Below, one piece after another: positions 51,961-61,683 of a stretch of 64,000 nt of DNA. A program made the position numbers and the translations under genes. This DNA comes from Pseudoalteromonas espejiana DSM 9414 (GTDB lineage Bacteria > Pseudomonadota > Gammaproteobacteria > Enterobacterales > Alteromonadaceae), in contig NZ_CP011028.1 in assembly GCF_002221525.1 (NCBI RefSeq), positions 445,001 through 509,000 on the forward strand. The letters are read 5' to 3'. The notes beneath the pieces are model-generated. The model had not been told where the DNA came from and ran no database searches. It saw only the letters and a list, made by a program, of their open reading frames with translations. Each line of letters begins with the position of its first letter. Positions within the stretch are counted from its first letter, which is position 1.

Positions 51961-53708
51961 TTACACGCTTTGATATTTGACTTCGGTTGCCAATACATAA
52001 TAGACATAGATATTAGACAAGATATACCCTGTACAATTATTGGGTAAAGGTAAAGGTAAAGGGAAAGGTAAAGGTAAAGGTAAAGGTAAAGGTAAAGGTA
52101 AAGGTAAAGGTAAAGGTAAAGGTAAAGGTAAAGGTAAAGGTAAAGGTAAAGGTAAAGGTAAAGGTAAAGGTAAAGGTAAAGGTAAAGGTAAAGGTAAAGG
52201 TAAAGGTAAAGGTAAAGGTAAAGGTAAAGGTAAAGGTAAAGGTAAAGGTAAAGGTAAAGGTAAAGGTAAAGGTAAAGGTAAAGGTAAAGGTAAAGGTAAA
52301 GGTAAAGGTAAAGGTAAAGGTAAAGGTAAAGGTAAAGGTAAAGGTAAAGGTAAAGGTAAAGGTAAAGGTAAAGGTAAAGGTAAAGGTAAAGGTAAAGGTA
52401 AAGGTAAAGGTAAAGGTAAAGGTAAAGGTAAAGGTAAAGGTAAAGGTAAAGGTAAAGGTAAAGGTAAAGGTAAAGGTAAAGGTAAAGGTAAAGGTAAAGG
52501 TAAAGGTAAAGGTAAAGGTAAAGGTAAAGGTAAAGGTAAAGGTAAAGGTAAAGGTAAAGGTAAAGGTAAAGGTAAAGCATTAAGTTGATATATATGGCTT
52601 ATATTTTGTAAAATGTATTTTTATATGGGAGAATTTCTCTGAGCATTAAATCAGTCCTCTGAGTATGGCTACTTATTTGACATAGTATGCCCCAATAAAG
52701 GTAAAGCTTTCGCCTTATTTCTCCGAGTTAAATATTGTCTATCTAATAGTGTATTTAATGGTTACAAAGAATTAGTTGAATTGTGTTAGCGCGAGCACGA
52801 AATAAATTCTTTCAGTACCAGATACAATCAATGTATATGCGCTAGATATTGGATTAAATAGTCTTAATCCTTATGCAGACTTGTATAACACAGGTATTCA
52901 TCCTTACAAATTATGACATTTCCCTTTCAATATCAGAATATTATTGCAAGACAGCTTATTACGCATTTGAAAATCACTTTTAGTAAATGTAACAACATTT
53001 ACTTTTTTTCAGAAAATGAATAAAAGCTAATGATTGTCTCGGTTATAGTGAACGTATATAACTTTTCAGTATAAGATCTCAGTAAAGTGTATCCACGGAT
53101 GACAATTCAAAATTATTAAGTTTTCGAAACTTTCATTCGGTATATTAAGTGGTGACCTATTTTTGGGGGGCTGATCTGATAAAGATCGAGTACAACAAAA
53201 CAAAGAATATCACTGTGCTGGGATAAGAATTAATGATCAGCAGGTAGATATCTATATGAAAGGTAGAACGTTAACTTCAACGTAGTTTTTGATCTTTTTC
53301 ACGGGCTTTAGAGCGATAAATGTGAATTCATAAGTATATTAATCGAATTCATAAGTGCTGAACACTGTTCTGTTCAGTAAGGAAGTGGCATTCCTGTAAA
53401 CACATGGACGTTTTGGGTGTTAGTTTTCACATAAATGATGCGGTGGTGATAGATTTACTTGCTTTTACTGATTGTATTTATAGCCACTTACAATATGCTA
53501 AGGAAGTCTATAGGGCCATGCTGAAGTTAGCTATCCATAATATAGCAGCTAAAAATAAGTTACATAGGGTTAGAATAACTGGTTATTACTGACTTAACTA
53601 GCTAGAAGAAAAGCTATAGGTTTATAGTCAGGGTTAAGTTGCTAATATCAGACCATGGAATACACGTTATGTTTTGTAGTAATGTTTTAATTTATTTAGA
53701 AGGGCGTT
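51961..53708. other. 1.75-kb gene-poor region between transferase genes
   Basis: Beyond the GGTAAA tract, 52577-53708 has no convincing gene; the longest plus-strand frame (53404-53592, 62 aa) matches nothing I know. It holds GAATTCATAAGT twice (~53322, ~53346), an inverted repeat CTGAACA/TGTTCAG near 53358, and an extra AAAGGTAAAGC at ~52694 like the tract's last unit. It looks like decayed DNA left by gene loss inside a glycan cluster. Confidence 0.55.
52043..52576 (+). repeat. Hexanucleotide microsatellite (GGTAAA)x89
   Basis: 534 bp, 89 uninterrupted units, of which only the fourth (GGGAAA, 52061-52066) differs. Because the unit equals two codons it is open in two plus frames and all three minus frames, so it creates long (GK)n and (YL)n reading frames with no other coding signal. 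Each unit junction reads AAAGG, like a Shine-Dalgarno core. Assembly error in copy number is possible. Confidence 0.97.
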
Positions 53709-54794
53709 ATGGAGAAAATAGCTTTTATAATTAATAGCTTCGGAGGAGGCGGTGCTGAAAAGGTAACACAGCAATTATTGGAGTACATATTATCAACTAA
53801 TAGTGCCGAAATACATCTTGTGTTGTTAAATAATGACGATATTGAATACGAACTACCGAGTCAAGTCATTGTACATAGGCTTGGAGGAAAAAGTATTCGC
53901 TATGTCGAATACTTTCTTCTTCTATGGAAAGCCTTGAAATTAGCTAATTTATTATCAGCAAATAAGATTGATCACTCTATCTCTATGTTGTTTAGAGCTA
54001 ATGTTTGTAATGTTATGTCTAAGCTATTTGGGAATAAAAACCAAATAGTGATTTCTGAACGCAGTTTTAGTAATTTTAATTCTGGAAATAATCTTTTAAT
54101 AAATAAGTTGATTACATTCTTTTATAGCAAGGCTGATAGGATAATTGCTATTTCACATGGTATAAAAGAATCACTTGTAAGTGATTTTCACTTGAATGCT
54201 AGTAAAATTATTGTCATTCATAATCCTGTTAAATTAAATCGATATAGCGTATTACCAGTACAAAAAGAGAATGTCGAGTATATTTCAGTTGGCCGACTTA
54301 TTAGTTTAAAAAATCATGAATTACTGATAAAGGCATTTTCAGCTTGTGTAGATATTAACCCTAAAGCAAAATTGATAATATTAGGAGATGGGCCGTTAAA
54401 AGAAAAACTGCAGGGTTTAGTATGTAGCTTAAGCTTACAAAACCATGTGACTTTGACTGGATTTGTAGAAAACCCTGGTGAATATCTCAAGCAATCTGAT
54501 ATTTTCGTTTTTAGTTCCTTAGTTGAGGGTTTTGGTAATGCGATAACCGAAGCTATGAGCTATGGTTTGCCTGTAATTTCAACTAATTGCCCATCTGGCC
54601 CTTCAGAGATACTATCTGGCGGAGATTATGGAGTTTTGGTCAAAAATGATAATGTCGAAGAGCTTAGTCGATCTATGATTAAACTAATGGAGAGTTTAGA
54701 GCTTAGACAGCATTATTCATTAATGTCACAGAAAAGAGTCTTAGACTTTGAAATATCTAAGATTGCGGAAAAATACATAAAGACGATTCGATAA
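53709..54794 (+). CDS. Family 4 glycosyltransferase
   Basis: 361 aa GT-B enzyme. It starts KIAFIINSFGGGGAEKVTQQLL, then ISVGRLISLKNHELLIKAF, LGDGPLKEKL and the EX7E-type SLVEGFGNAITEAMSYGLPVI. AGAAGGG lies upstream of the ATG. As the first gene after the gene-poor stretch, it probably has its own promoter or depends on long read-through. Specificity unknown. Confidence 0.85.
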   Translation: MEKIAFIINSFGGGGAEKVTQQLLEYILSTNSAEIHLVLLNNDDIEYELPSQVIVHRLGGKSIRYVEYFLLLWKALKLANLLSANKIDHSISMLFRANVCNVMSKLFGNKNQIVISERSFSNFNSGNNLLINKLITFFYSKADRIIAISHGIKESLVSDFHLNASKIIVIHNPVKLNRYSVLPVQKENVEYISVGRLISLKNHELLIKAFSACVDINPKAKLIILGDGPLKEKLQGLVCSLSLQNHVTLTGFVENPGEYLKQSDIFVFSSLVEGFGNAITEAMSYGLPVISTNCPSGPSEILSGGDYGVLVKNDNVEELSRSMIKLMESLELRQHYSLMSQKRVLDFEISKIAEKYIKTIR

Positions 54795-54824
54795 ATAGTA
54801 AAAGTAGGGTACATTGGCTCTTAT

Positions 54825-55943
54825 ATGAAAAAGATTCTTCACATTGTTGGCAAGATGAATTTAGGTGGTACAGAAACTTACATAATGAACCTATTTAGGG
54901 GAGTTAATAAGAAAAATTACACATTCGATTTCCTTACTTATTATTCAGAAGGGGAAGAAGGTTACTATGATAAGGAAATACAGGATCTCGGTGGTAATAT
55001 ATATAAGATAGCCCCGTTTAACTTTAGAAATGCGGTGTCTTTTATTAGATCCATAAGGAGGATCATTAAGGAGGGGGAATATGATGTAGTCCATGCCCAT
55101 ACAACTTATAACATGGGCTTTGCTTTATACGCTGCTTATAAAGAGAATGTTAATATTAGGATTGCTCACTCTCATAATACAAGCATTGGTGAGCGAAAAT
55201 CACTCCCTCACTACATATATAGAAAGATAATGCATTTTTCTATAAATAATTATGCAACTCACTATTTTGCATGTAGTTTAGCCGCTGCAAATCATATGTT
55301 CACAAAGTTTAATGTTGAGTCAAATAGTTACTCTTACCTACCAAATGCAGTAGAGCTGGAAAGCTTTTTATCGATAAAAGAAAATAATCTGAGAAAAGAT
55401 CTCAACATCCACCCAAAAACTAAGATTATTGGCCATGTCGGACGATTTGGAAAAGCAAAAAATCATGATTTTATTATAGATATATTTAATGAGCTTACCT
55501 CAATTGAAGATAACTATTGTTTGATTTTAATTGGAGAAGGTGCATCGAAATCAAATATACAGGAAAGAGTGAACATTTTAGGTTTGAATGACCGAGTGAG
55601 GTTTTTAGGCCAACGCAATGACATACCGGATTTAATGTCTATTATCGATGTTTTTATTCTTCCATCACTATATGAAGGATTTGGTATTGTTCTTTTAGAA
55701 GCTCAGGCAAGTGGCTTGCCATGTGTTGTTTCTGAAAATATTCAACCAGAGCCTGACATGAAGCTGGGACTAATTCATAGAGTCGAATTACAGAATAAAA
55801 AACAATGGCTCTTATGTATAAAGAAATTAGCACATGAGTCAAAAATGCCTATCAGTACTAGAGAACTAGCTATAAAAAACAGCAACTTTATTTTATCAAA
55901 GGTTCTAGATAAGTTAACTAATACTTATGAGAGCAGAAAGTGA
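54825..55943 (+). CDS. Family 4 glycosyltransferase (capsular/EpsF-like)
   Basis: 372 aa GT-B enzyme. N-terminal KILHIVGKMNLGGTETYIMNLFRGV, VHAHTTYNMGFALYAA and RIAHSHNT are typical of the EpsF/CapM-like GT4 group. Then come GHVGRFGKAKNHDF, LIGEGASKSNIQ and the EX7E motif SLYEGFGIVLLEAQASGLP. It overlaps the next gene by 4 bp (GTGA). Specificity unknown. Confidence 0.86.
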   Translation: MKKILHIVGKMNLGGTETYIMNLFRGVNKKNYTFDFLTYYSEGEEGYYDKEIQDLGGNIYKIAPFNFRNAVSFIRSIRRIIKEGEYDVVHAHTTYNMGFALYAAYKENVNIRIAHSHNTSIGERKSLPHYIYRKIMHFSINNYATHYFACSLAAANHMFTKFNVESNSYSYLPNAVELESFLSIKENNLRKDLNIHPKTKIIGHVGRFGKAKNHDFIIDIFNELTSIEDNYCLILIGEGASKSNIQERVNILGLNDRVRFLGQRNDIPDLMSIIDVFILPSLYEGFGIVLLEAQASGLPCVVSENIQPEPDMKLGLIHRVELQNKKQWLLCIKKLAHESKMPISTRELAIKNSNFILSKVLDKLTNTYESRK

Positions 55944-57151
55944 ATAAGTTAAAAATATTAATTGTTATGAAAACTATGAATATTGGTGGAGCTGAGAGGA
56001 GCTTAATAGGCTTACTCTCCTCGATAGACTATGAGAAGTGTGATGTATCTTTAAAGTTATTTCATCATGAAGGGGATTTTTTGCCATTAATCCCCGCACC
56101 GGTAAAAATTATCCCTAATGATCCTCTATATTCAAACTATGAACGACCACTTCGAAAAGTACTTTTCAGTAAATACTTTAGGTTTGGTGTTGCCCGCCTA
56201 ATTGGTAAGATCGAATGCTATATTTATCGTAAGCGTAATAAAATACCTTACAGCTCTTGGATAGCCCAGCAGTATACCCATAAAAATATAATTAATAAGT
56301 TGCCTCAGATCCCTGGGAATTATGATATGGCGATCAATTTCTTAGGAGTTCCTGATGTAGTCTGCAAAAAGGTTGTAGCCAAAATTAGGCTAGGTTGGGT
56401 TCATACAGATTATGAACAATTATCTGTCAATGAAGAGCTAGATATTAGAGTTTACTCTGAGCTCGATTATATTATAAACGTCTCAAAAGATTGTAATGAA
56501 ATTTTCAAACTAAAATATCCTTCCTTAAATCATAAAGCTAAAGTTATTGAAAATATACTTTCTAAAAAATCAATAGTTAAACAGTCTAATTTAAATGTTG
56601 CAATGGAGGATATGCCGCGTGTAATTAGCGAGCAAATTATTCTCTCAATAGGTCGATATTGCAGGGCGAAAAATTTTGACAACATACCGAAGATTGCTAA
56701 AAATCTTCTTGAATACGGTTGCCGTTTTAAATGGTATATAATAGGTTATGGTTCAGAAGAAGATATTATAAGAGATAATATTGATAAACTAGGACTTAGC
56801 GACGTAGTTATACTGTTAGGAAAAAAGGCAAACCCTTACCCATATATTAAGAAATGCGATATATATGTGCAACCTTCTCGTTATGAGGGGAAATCTGTTA
56901 CCGTTAGAGAGGCTCAAATTTTAGGTAAGCCAGTTGTAATAACAGACTACGCTACAGCGCCTAGCCAAATTAATAATGGGGTTGATGGCATAATTGTCCC
57001 CATGGAAAACACAAAGTGTGCTTTGCAGTTGTCAAAAATTATGTCCGATAAAATTTTATTGTCAAAATTAGCGAAGTATTGTGATAGTGCAGATTTTGGA
57101 AATGAAGAAGAAATCAACACACTTTATAAATTAGCTGGAAAGGTACAATGA
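55940..57151 (+). CDS. Family 4 glycosyltransferase
   Basis: 403 aa GT-B enzyme from GTG 55940. It has KILIVMKTMNIGGAERSLIGLL, LGWVHTDYEQL, the sugar-nucleotide region ILSIGRYCRAKNFDNI, and the EX7E-type PSRYEGKSVTVREAQILGKPVV. The motif GKSVT..EAQ is typical of transferases in capsular clusters. It overlaps genes at both ends by 4 bp, so it is translationally coupled in a four-gene run. Specificity unknown. Confidence 0.85.
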   Translation: MNKLKILIVMKTMNIGGAERSLIGLLSSIDYEKCDVSLKLFHHEGDFLPLIPAPVKIIPNDPLYSNYERPLRKVLFSKYFRFGVARLIGKIECYIYRKRNKIPYSSWIAQQYTHKNIINKLPQIPGNYDMAINFLGVPDVVCKKVVAKIRLGWVHTDYEQLSVNEELDIRVYSELDYIINVSKDCNEIFKLKYPSLNHKAKVIENILSKKSIVKQSNLNVAMEDMPRVISEQIILSIGRYCRAKNFDNIPKIAKNLLEYGCRFKWYIIGYGSEEDIIRDNIDKLGLSDVVILLGKKANPYPYIKKCDIYVQPSRYEGKSVTVREAQILGKPVVITDYATAPSQINNGVDGIIVPMENTKCALQLSKIMSDKILLSKLAKYCDSADFGNEEEINTLYKLAGKVQ

Positions 57152-57690
57152 AAAGAATTTACTCTATTTTATACCATCTTACATCACCACTATTACCGAC
57201 ATCTTACTTTCGTTTGAATGCTTATGGTCGATCATATCATGTGTCAATTGGCCTGAAAATTCGACGCTTTTTATGTTCTAAGATAATAACTAATTGTGGT
57301 AATAATATAAACATTGAGAAATTTGCAAAATTTAACTCAAATATTAGTATTGGGAACAATTCAGGAATCGGTTACAAGGCTCAAGTAGGACCGCAAACAC
57401 ACATTGGTGACAATGTTATGATGGGGCCTGAGGTTGTTGTTTATACACGTAATCATGCAATTGATCGTGTTGATATACCTATGTGTCAGCAAGGCTTCAA
57501 AGAAATAGCTCCTGTATACATCGAGGATGATGTATGGATAGGTAGAAGAGTGATTATTTTACCGGGGGTTTCGATTGGAAAAGGTTGTGTATTAGGCGCA
57601 GGTAGTGTAATTGCTAAAGATATACCACCTTATTCTATTGTAGTTGGTAACCCTGGGAAAGTAATTCGGAATAGGCTGGCTGGGAGCTAG
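57148..57690 (+). CDS. Hexapeptide-repeat O-acyltransferase
   Basis: 180 aa left-handed beta-helix acetyltransferase (CysE/WcaF/maltose-acetyltransferase group). Hexapeptide turns run from about residue 50 (IEKFAKFNSNISIGNNSGIG). The catalytic His is in YTRNHAID, and the C-terminal coil reads VYIEDDVWIGRRVIILPG, GKGCVLGAGSVI and VVGNPGKVIR. It probably O-acetylates a sugar of the second glycan. ATG overlaps the preceding stop. Confidence 0.88.
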   Translation: MKRIYSILYHLTSPLLPTSYFRLNAYGRSYHVSIGLKIRRFLCSKIITNCGNNINIEKFAKFNSNISIGNNSGIGYKAQVGPQTHIGDNVMMGPEVVVYTRNHAIDRVDIPMCQQGFKEIAPVYIEDDVWIGRRVIILPGVSIGKGCVLGAGSVIAKDIPPYSIVVGNPGKVIRNRLAGS

Positions 57691-57732
57691 TTAGCCGTTA
57701 TTATTAGTATATGACGTATAGGACTATAAACG

Positions 57733-58818
57733 TTGCTATTTTATATAATTCTATTTTTTATTTGGGTTTTCTCATTTTTAACTGATTTTTCAGATGAAAA
57801 AGGAAACAAAACATTTTTCTTTCTATTAAGTATGATTTTTTTAACAGTATTAATTGGTAGTAGATTAGAGTTTAATGATACTGAGAGCTACATTTATAAC
57901 TTTTTAAGGTTAGAACAAAATAGCAATTTTAAAAACGTATTTATTATTAGTGAGTTAGGAGATAACCCTTTATTTTATAATTTGCAACTCTTTTTTAAGA
58001 AATATATTTCTGTTGATCCTTATTTATTCATCTTTTTAAATGCTTCTATTATTAGCTTTTCGTTCATGCAGTTTTTTCGTAAAGCAAGTGTATCAATATC
58101 TTCATCATTTTTGATTTTTTCATGTTTTGGATTGCTTTTATTAAGTATGGCTGCGATGAAGCAAGTGTTGGCAATGGCTGTTGGTATTTGGTTTTTTTAC
58201 GACTATTGTGTTAATAATAGACTGAAATACTTGTGGGCTCTGATATTAGCTATATTTATACACCCTTTTATATCATTTTACTTAGTCTTTCTATTTATAG
58301 GGGATAATATTTGGAGTAGACGGAAACTTATTTTATTTTTGTTCCTATTGATTTCTGGACCTATTATTTCTGGAAGTATTTCAAATATATTAGAGGTTTT
58401 GAGTTTAATAAGTGTCAATTATAATATGGATTACATAGAAGGCACTAAGGGGGGGAGTTTTGTTAGGCTAAGTGTTTACGCCGTGACACCGATACTTTTT
58501 TATATATATCGTGATTATATAAATCAATATAGTAGTAAGTTAGTAATCGTTTCTGGTAATTGCTCCATTATCTCATTCCTCTTTTTTTACTATGGTACTT
58601 TTCAGGCTGCTAATATGTTTTCTCGGCTTTCTTCTTATTTCGATATAGTGTCAATAATTGGTTTGGTTTGGATATTACACAAAGCACCAATGAGTACATT
58701 CACTAGAACTATTGCTTTTATTTCTATGTACATACTATACCCTCTATTTTTATATTATGAGTTAGTTTTAAAGCGCGGGTTTACCTATATTAGCCATTTA
58801 AATTATATATTTACCTAA
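57733..58818 (+). CDS. EpsG-family polymerase (Wzy)
   Basis: 361 aa with about ten TM helices. The early LIGSRLEFNDTESYIYNF and later DNPLFYNLQLFFKKY are the conserved loops of EpsG-type Wzy proteins. The start is TTG 57733 with AGGA ten bases upstream. It should polymerise the repeat units flipped by the Wzx at 49598 under Wzc control. Very AT-rich. An IS remnant and a decayed stretch follow. Confidence 0.8.
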   Translation: MLFYIILFFIWVFSFLTDFSDEKGNKTFFFLLSMIFLTVLIGSRLEFNDTESYIYNFLRLEQNSNFKNVFIISELGDNPLFYNLQLFFKKYISVDPYLFIFLNASIISFSFMQFFRKASVSISSSFLIFSCFGLLLLSMAAMKQVLAMAVGIWFFYDYCVNNRLKYLWALILAIFIHPFISFYLVFLFIGDNIWSRRKLILFLFLLISGPIISGSISNILEVLSLISVNYNMDYIEGTKGGSFVRLSVYAVTPILFYIYRDYINQYSSKLVIVSGNCSIISFLFFYYGTFQAANMFSRLSSYFDIVSIIGLVWILHKAPMSTFTRTIAFISMYILYPLFLYYELVLKRGFTYISHLNYIFT

Positions 58819-59604
58819 CCTCACAAAGTTACAGTACCATTGACATAAGATAAACTATATAGAAGTGCTCATATATACCACCTATCACTATATGTAATAA
58901 ACAGAGCTGTATACCCGCCTACTAGGCATTTAAAGTACCATGGTAATAAATTGTTTAGAACAGCGATTTTCAGCTAATATAAGTGTTTGCCTGTCTTTCT
59001 GTATGGGAGAGCGACACTAAACAACTCGATACGCGAAGATGCGAAAGCTGAGATATTTAATTTTATAGAAATGTTTTACAATCCAAAAAAGCGCTATTCA
59101 CACACAGGCGGTGTTTCACCTGCTAAGTTTGAAGAAGCGTACTATTATGAGTTAAAAGCTGTCTAGTGAAAGCTGGGAAGTCCAGTAGAGGAAAACCGAC
59201 AGTACTTGATAGTCATTATACAAATTTGAAATGTCGTTAACGTTTATGACGTTATAAAGTTATGTAATGTATGAGTATGCCTGAAACTATTAGGATAACG
59301 GGCCAATGGAGCGATCTCATAGCAACGGTTAAACGGAATGGATGTTAAAGATTGGATATGTAAACTTTAAAGGTGCTAAATTCGGGTTTAGTGATTATAT
59401 CAACTGATATTACAATATCGCTAGGCGCACTATTATGATGCTGGCTTAGCGCCGAAAGCAAGTAGAGGGCTGTAATTACACAATAAGTGCGTTGGTTAAT
59501 CCTTATATTCAATGTAAGGAGGATCTTTGAAACCATGCAGTATCTTCATAAAAGACACATTTATTTAAGTGAAATAGTATTATTGATGAAGGAGAATTAT
59601 TGTT
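58819..59604. other. Decayed intergenic region with IS fragment
   Basis: 786 bp, no credible gene; a 63-aa minus-strand frame at 59345-59536 resembles nothing known. The IS right-end fragment at 59024-59184 is the only recognisable item. The flanks are AT-rich and contain no terminator that I can see. AAGGAG at 59589-59594 is the ribosome site of the next gene. Confidence 0.5.
59024..59184 (+). mobile_element. 161-bp IS3-family right-end remnant
   Basis: From ACTCGATACGCGAAG to GGGAAGTCCA it matches the last part of the IS at 40375-41548 almost exactly. It keeps the intact orfB ending (KKRYSHTGGVSPAKFEEAYY...ELKAV), where the longer copy has a 2-bp CA loss. It is truncated on the left with no inverted repeat there. 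Same orientation as the main copy. Confidence 0.92.
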
Positions 59605-60735
59605 TTGAAACATTATTTATTTGTCGCAAACTCCCCATTTACAATTACGAACTTTAGGAAAGAGCTCGTATTTTCATTGATATCAGAGGGGGGGAAAGTC
59701 TCAATTTTGTGCCCTAATGACTGTAATTTATTAGACAGCTCCAGTCAAAAACAGGATTTTATAAATAATGGAGTCGATTTTTATAACTTAAATGTTGATA
59801 GAGCTGGAATGAATCCTCTGGTGGACTTAATGATGTTTTTGAAAATAATAAGAACTATCAAGAAAGTAAATCCAAGCATAATACTAAATTATACTATAAA
59901 GCCAACAATTTATTCATCACTAGCAGGGGGGATTTTGGGGAAGAAATTTATTTATTCTAATATAACAGGAATGGGATATGCCTTCACTGATAAATGTTTA
60001 AAAGCTAAGCTGTTATCAGTCGTTATTAAACTACAGTATAAATTATCTCTGTATTTTAATAACAAAGTGTTTTTTCAAAATCCTGATGATTTAAGGTTTT
60101 TTGCTAAAAATCAGCTAATTCGTAGTGATAAAGCAGTATTGATTAATGGTTCTGGCGTTGATATCGACTACTTTAAAAATACAATTCATACTAAAATTAA
60201 GGTTATAAGGTTTTTATTTGTCGGCAGGCTACTTAGGGATAAAGGCGTTTTTGAGTATATTGAAGCTGCTAAGATAATAAAGAGGAGCTATCCAGATGCT
60301 GAGTTTTTGATCGCAGGTGCATTTGACTCGAACCCTTCTGCAATATCAGAGGCTGAAATGCAAAAACACATAGGATCAGGCTTGATTTCTTATCTGGGCA
60401 ACGTTAGAGACATAAAGTGTGTGTATCAAAATGCTGATGTGTTTATATTACCCTCTTACCGAGAGGGAACACCTCGTTCAACGTTAGAGGCTATGTCTAT
60501 GGAAATGCCCATAATAACTACTGACGCACCAGGGTGTAGAGAGACAGTCAAAGAAGGATACAATGGCTACCTAGTTCCGACAAAAAATGTAGAAGAGTTA
60601 GCAACAGCAATGGAAAGGTTTATTGTTAATAGGAGCTTAATAAAAATTATGGGTTATAATAGCCGTAAAATTGTAGTGGAAAAGTATGATGTAAAAAAAG
60701 TCAATAAGGCAATAATTGAGACGCTGATCTTATAA
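59605..60735 (+). CDS. Family 4 glycosyltransferase (PglA/WbpS-like)
   Basis: 376 aa GT-B enzyme. Its N-terminus HYLFVANSPFTITNFRKEL is followed by ILNYTIKPTIYSSLAG and NITGMGYAFTD, the pattern of PglA-like transferases that add HexNAc to a lipid-linked first sugar. Then come FLFVGRLLRDKGVFEYIEA and PSYREGTPRSTLEAMSM. The start is TTG 59605, ten bases after GGAG. It lies upstream of the initiating transferase at 61684, so it may add the second sugar. Confidence 0.85.
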   Translation: MKHYLFVANSPFTITNFRKELVFSLISEGGKVSILCPNDCNLLDSSSQKQDFINNGVDFYNLNVDRAGMNPLVDLMMFLKIIRTIKKVNPSIILNYTIKPTIYSSLAGGILGKKFIYSNITGMGYAFTDKCLKAKLLSVVIKLQYKLSLYFNNKVFFQNPDDLRFFAKNQLIRSDKAVLINGSGVDIDYFKNTIHTKIKVIRFLFVGRLLRDKGVFEYIEAAKIIKRSYPDAEFLIAGAFDSNPSAISEAEMQKHIGSGLISYLGNVRDIKCVYQNADVFILPSYREGTPRSTLEAMSMEMPIITTDAPGCRETVKEGYNGYLVPTKNVEELATAMERFIVNRSLIKIMGYNSRKIVVEKYDVKKVNKAIIETLIL

Positions 60736-60757
60736 CCATGATCTTAAGGGGGCTAAC

Positions 60758-61672
60758 TTGAGGTTATTAATAACAGGTGGGAGTGGTTTCATTGGTCGTC
60801 ACTTGACGAATTCACTTATTGGCTATGAAGCAGATATATGCTTTGTTGAGAGGGAGTGTGTGCCTAGAGAAGCGGTTGAAACTATTACGTATAAATACTT
60901 TTTATCAGAAAGCTTTCAAGATTATAATTTTGATGCGTTGATACACTTGGCAGGTGCCGCTCACGAAGCTTACTCAGATAAAGAGGCTTATAGCTTAAAT
61001 GTTGACTTGTCAAAAAAGGTCTTAACTAAAGCTTCATGGTTGGGTATTCCTAAAGTTATTTACTTAAGTACAGCAAATGTATACTTAAATAACAAGGGGA
61101 AAGCTAATGTTTTTTCAACATTACATAATGTGAGTAGACTTAATAATACCACTAAAACCAAATTAGAAGCTGAGCAATATGTTAAAGAAAGTAGTTTAAC
61201 CTATACAATTATTCGCAGTCCATTAGTTTATGGTGAAGGGGTTAAAGCAAATTTTTCATCACTAATGCGTCTTATTAATAAAGGGTTACCACTGCCCTTT
61301 AGAGCAATAAAAAATAATAAGCGAAGCTTAGTCTCTGTTTATAACTTAGTTGATTTAATAAAAGTGTGTATTGAGCATCCCAAAGCAGCTAATCAGGAGT
61401 TTTTAGTTAGTGATGATAATGATATGTCTACAGCTGAAATGGTGGCATTAATGGCAAAAGTACAAAATAAAAAAAATATCGCTTTACCAGTGCCTATTTG
61501 GTGTTTTAAGTTAGCAGGAAAGCTGCTAAATAAAGCTGACGTCATAAATAGGCTTACGGGCTCCCTTCAGCTAGATATAACCCATACAAAAAACACGCTT
61601 AATTGGACGCCTCCATACTCCGTTGAGCATGGTTTCGAATTAGCAGCTAAAAAGTCTACACGAGATAATTAA
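60758..61672 (+). CDS. NAD-dependent epimerase/reductase (WbpV-like), catalytic Tyr absent
   Basis: 304 aa extended SDR from TTG 60758 with AAGGGGG upstream. The cofactor motif ITGGSGFIGRHL is intact, as are LIHLAGAAHE and YLSTANVY. The usual Tyr-X3-Lys site is changed: the block reads NNTTKTKLEAEQ, where the position four before the conserved Lys is Thr. By context with WbpM downstream, it would reduce the 4-keto-6-deoxy sugar to UDP-QuiNAc or UDP-FucNAc. Activity is doubtful unless another residue substitutes. It is 11 bp from the next gene. Confidence 0.78.
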   Translation: MRLLITGGSGFIGRHLTNSLIGYEADICFVERECVPREAVETITYKYFLSESFQDYNFDALIHLAGAAHEAYSDKEAYSLNVDLSKKVLTKASWLGIPKVIYLSTANVYLNNKGKANVFSTLHNVSRLNNTTKTKLEAEQYVKESSLTYTIIRSPLVYGEGVKANFSSLMRLINKGLPLPFRAIKNNKRSLVSVYNLVDLIKVCIEHPKAANQEFLVSDDNDMSTAEMVALMAKVQNKKNIALPVPIWCFKLAGKLLNKADVINRLTGSLQLDITHTKNTLNWTPPYSVEHGFELAAKKSTRDN

Positions 61673-61683
61673 TGGATTTATAA

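Noticed and set aside
52040..52588. Long open frames (GK)n on plus and (YL)n on minus over the hexamer tract
   Set aside because: They exist only because a 6-bp unit without stops stays open; no ribosome site, no flanking domain and no family supports translation.
53404..53592. 62-aa plus-strand ORF in the gene-poor region
   Set aside because: No convincing ribosome site, family or neighbour link; possibly a gene fragment but not supportable.
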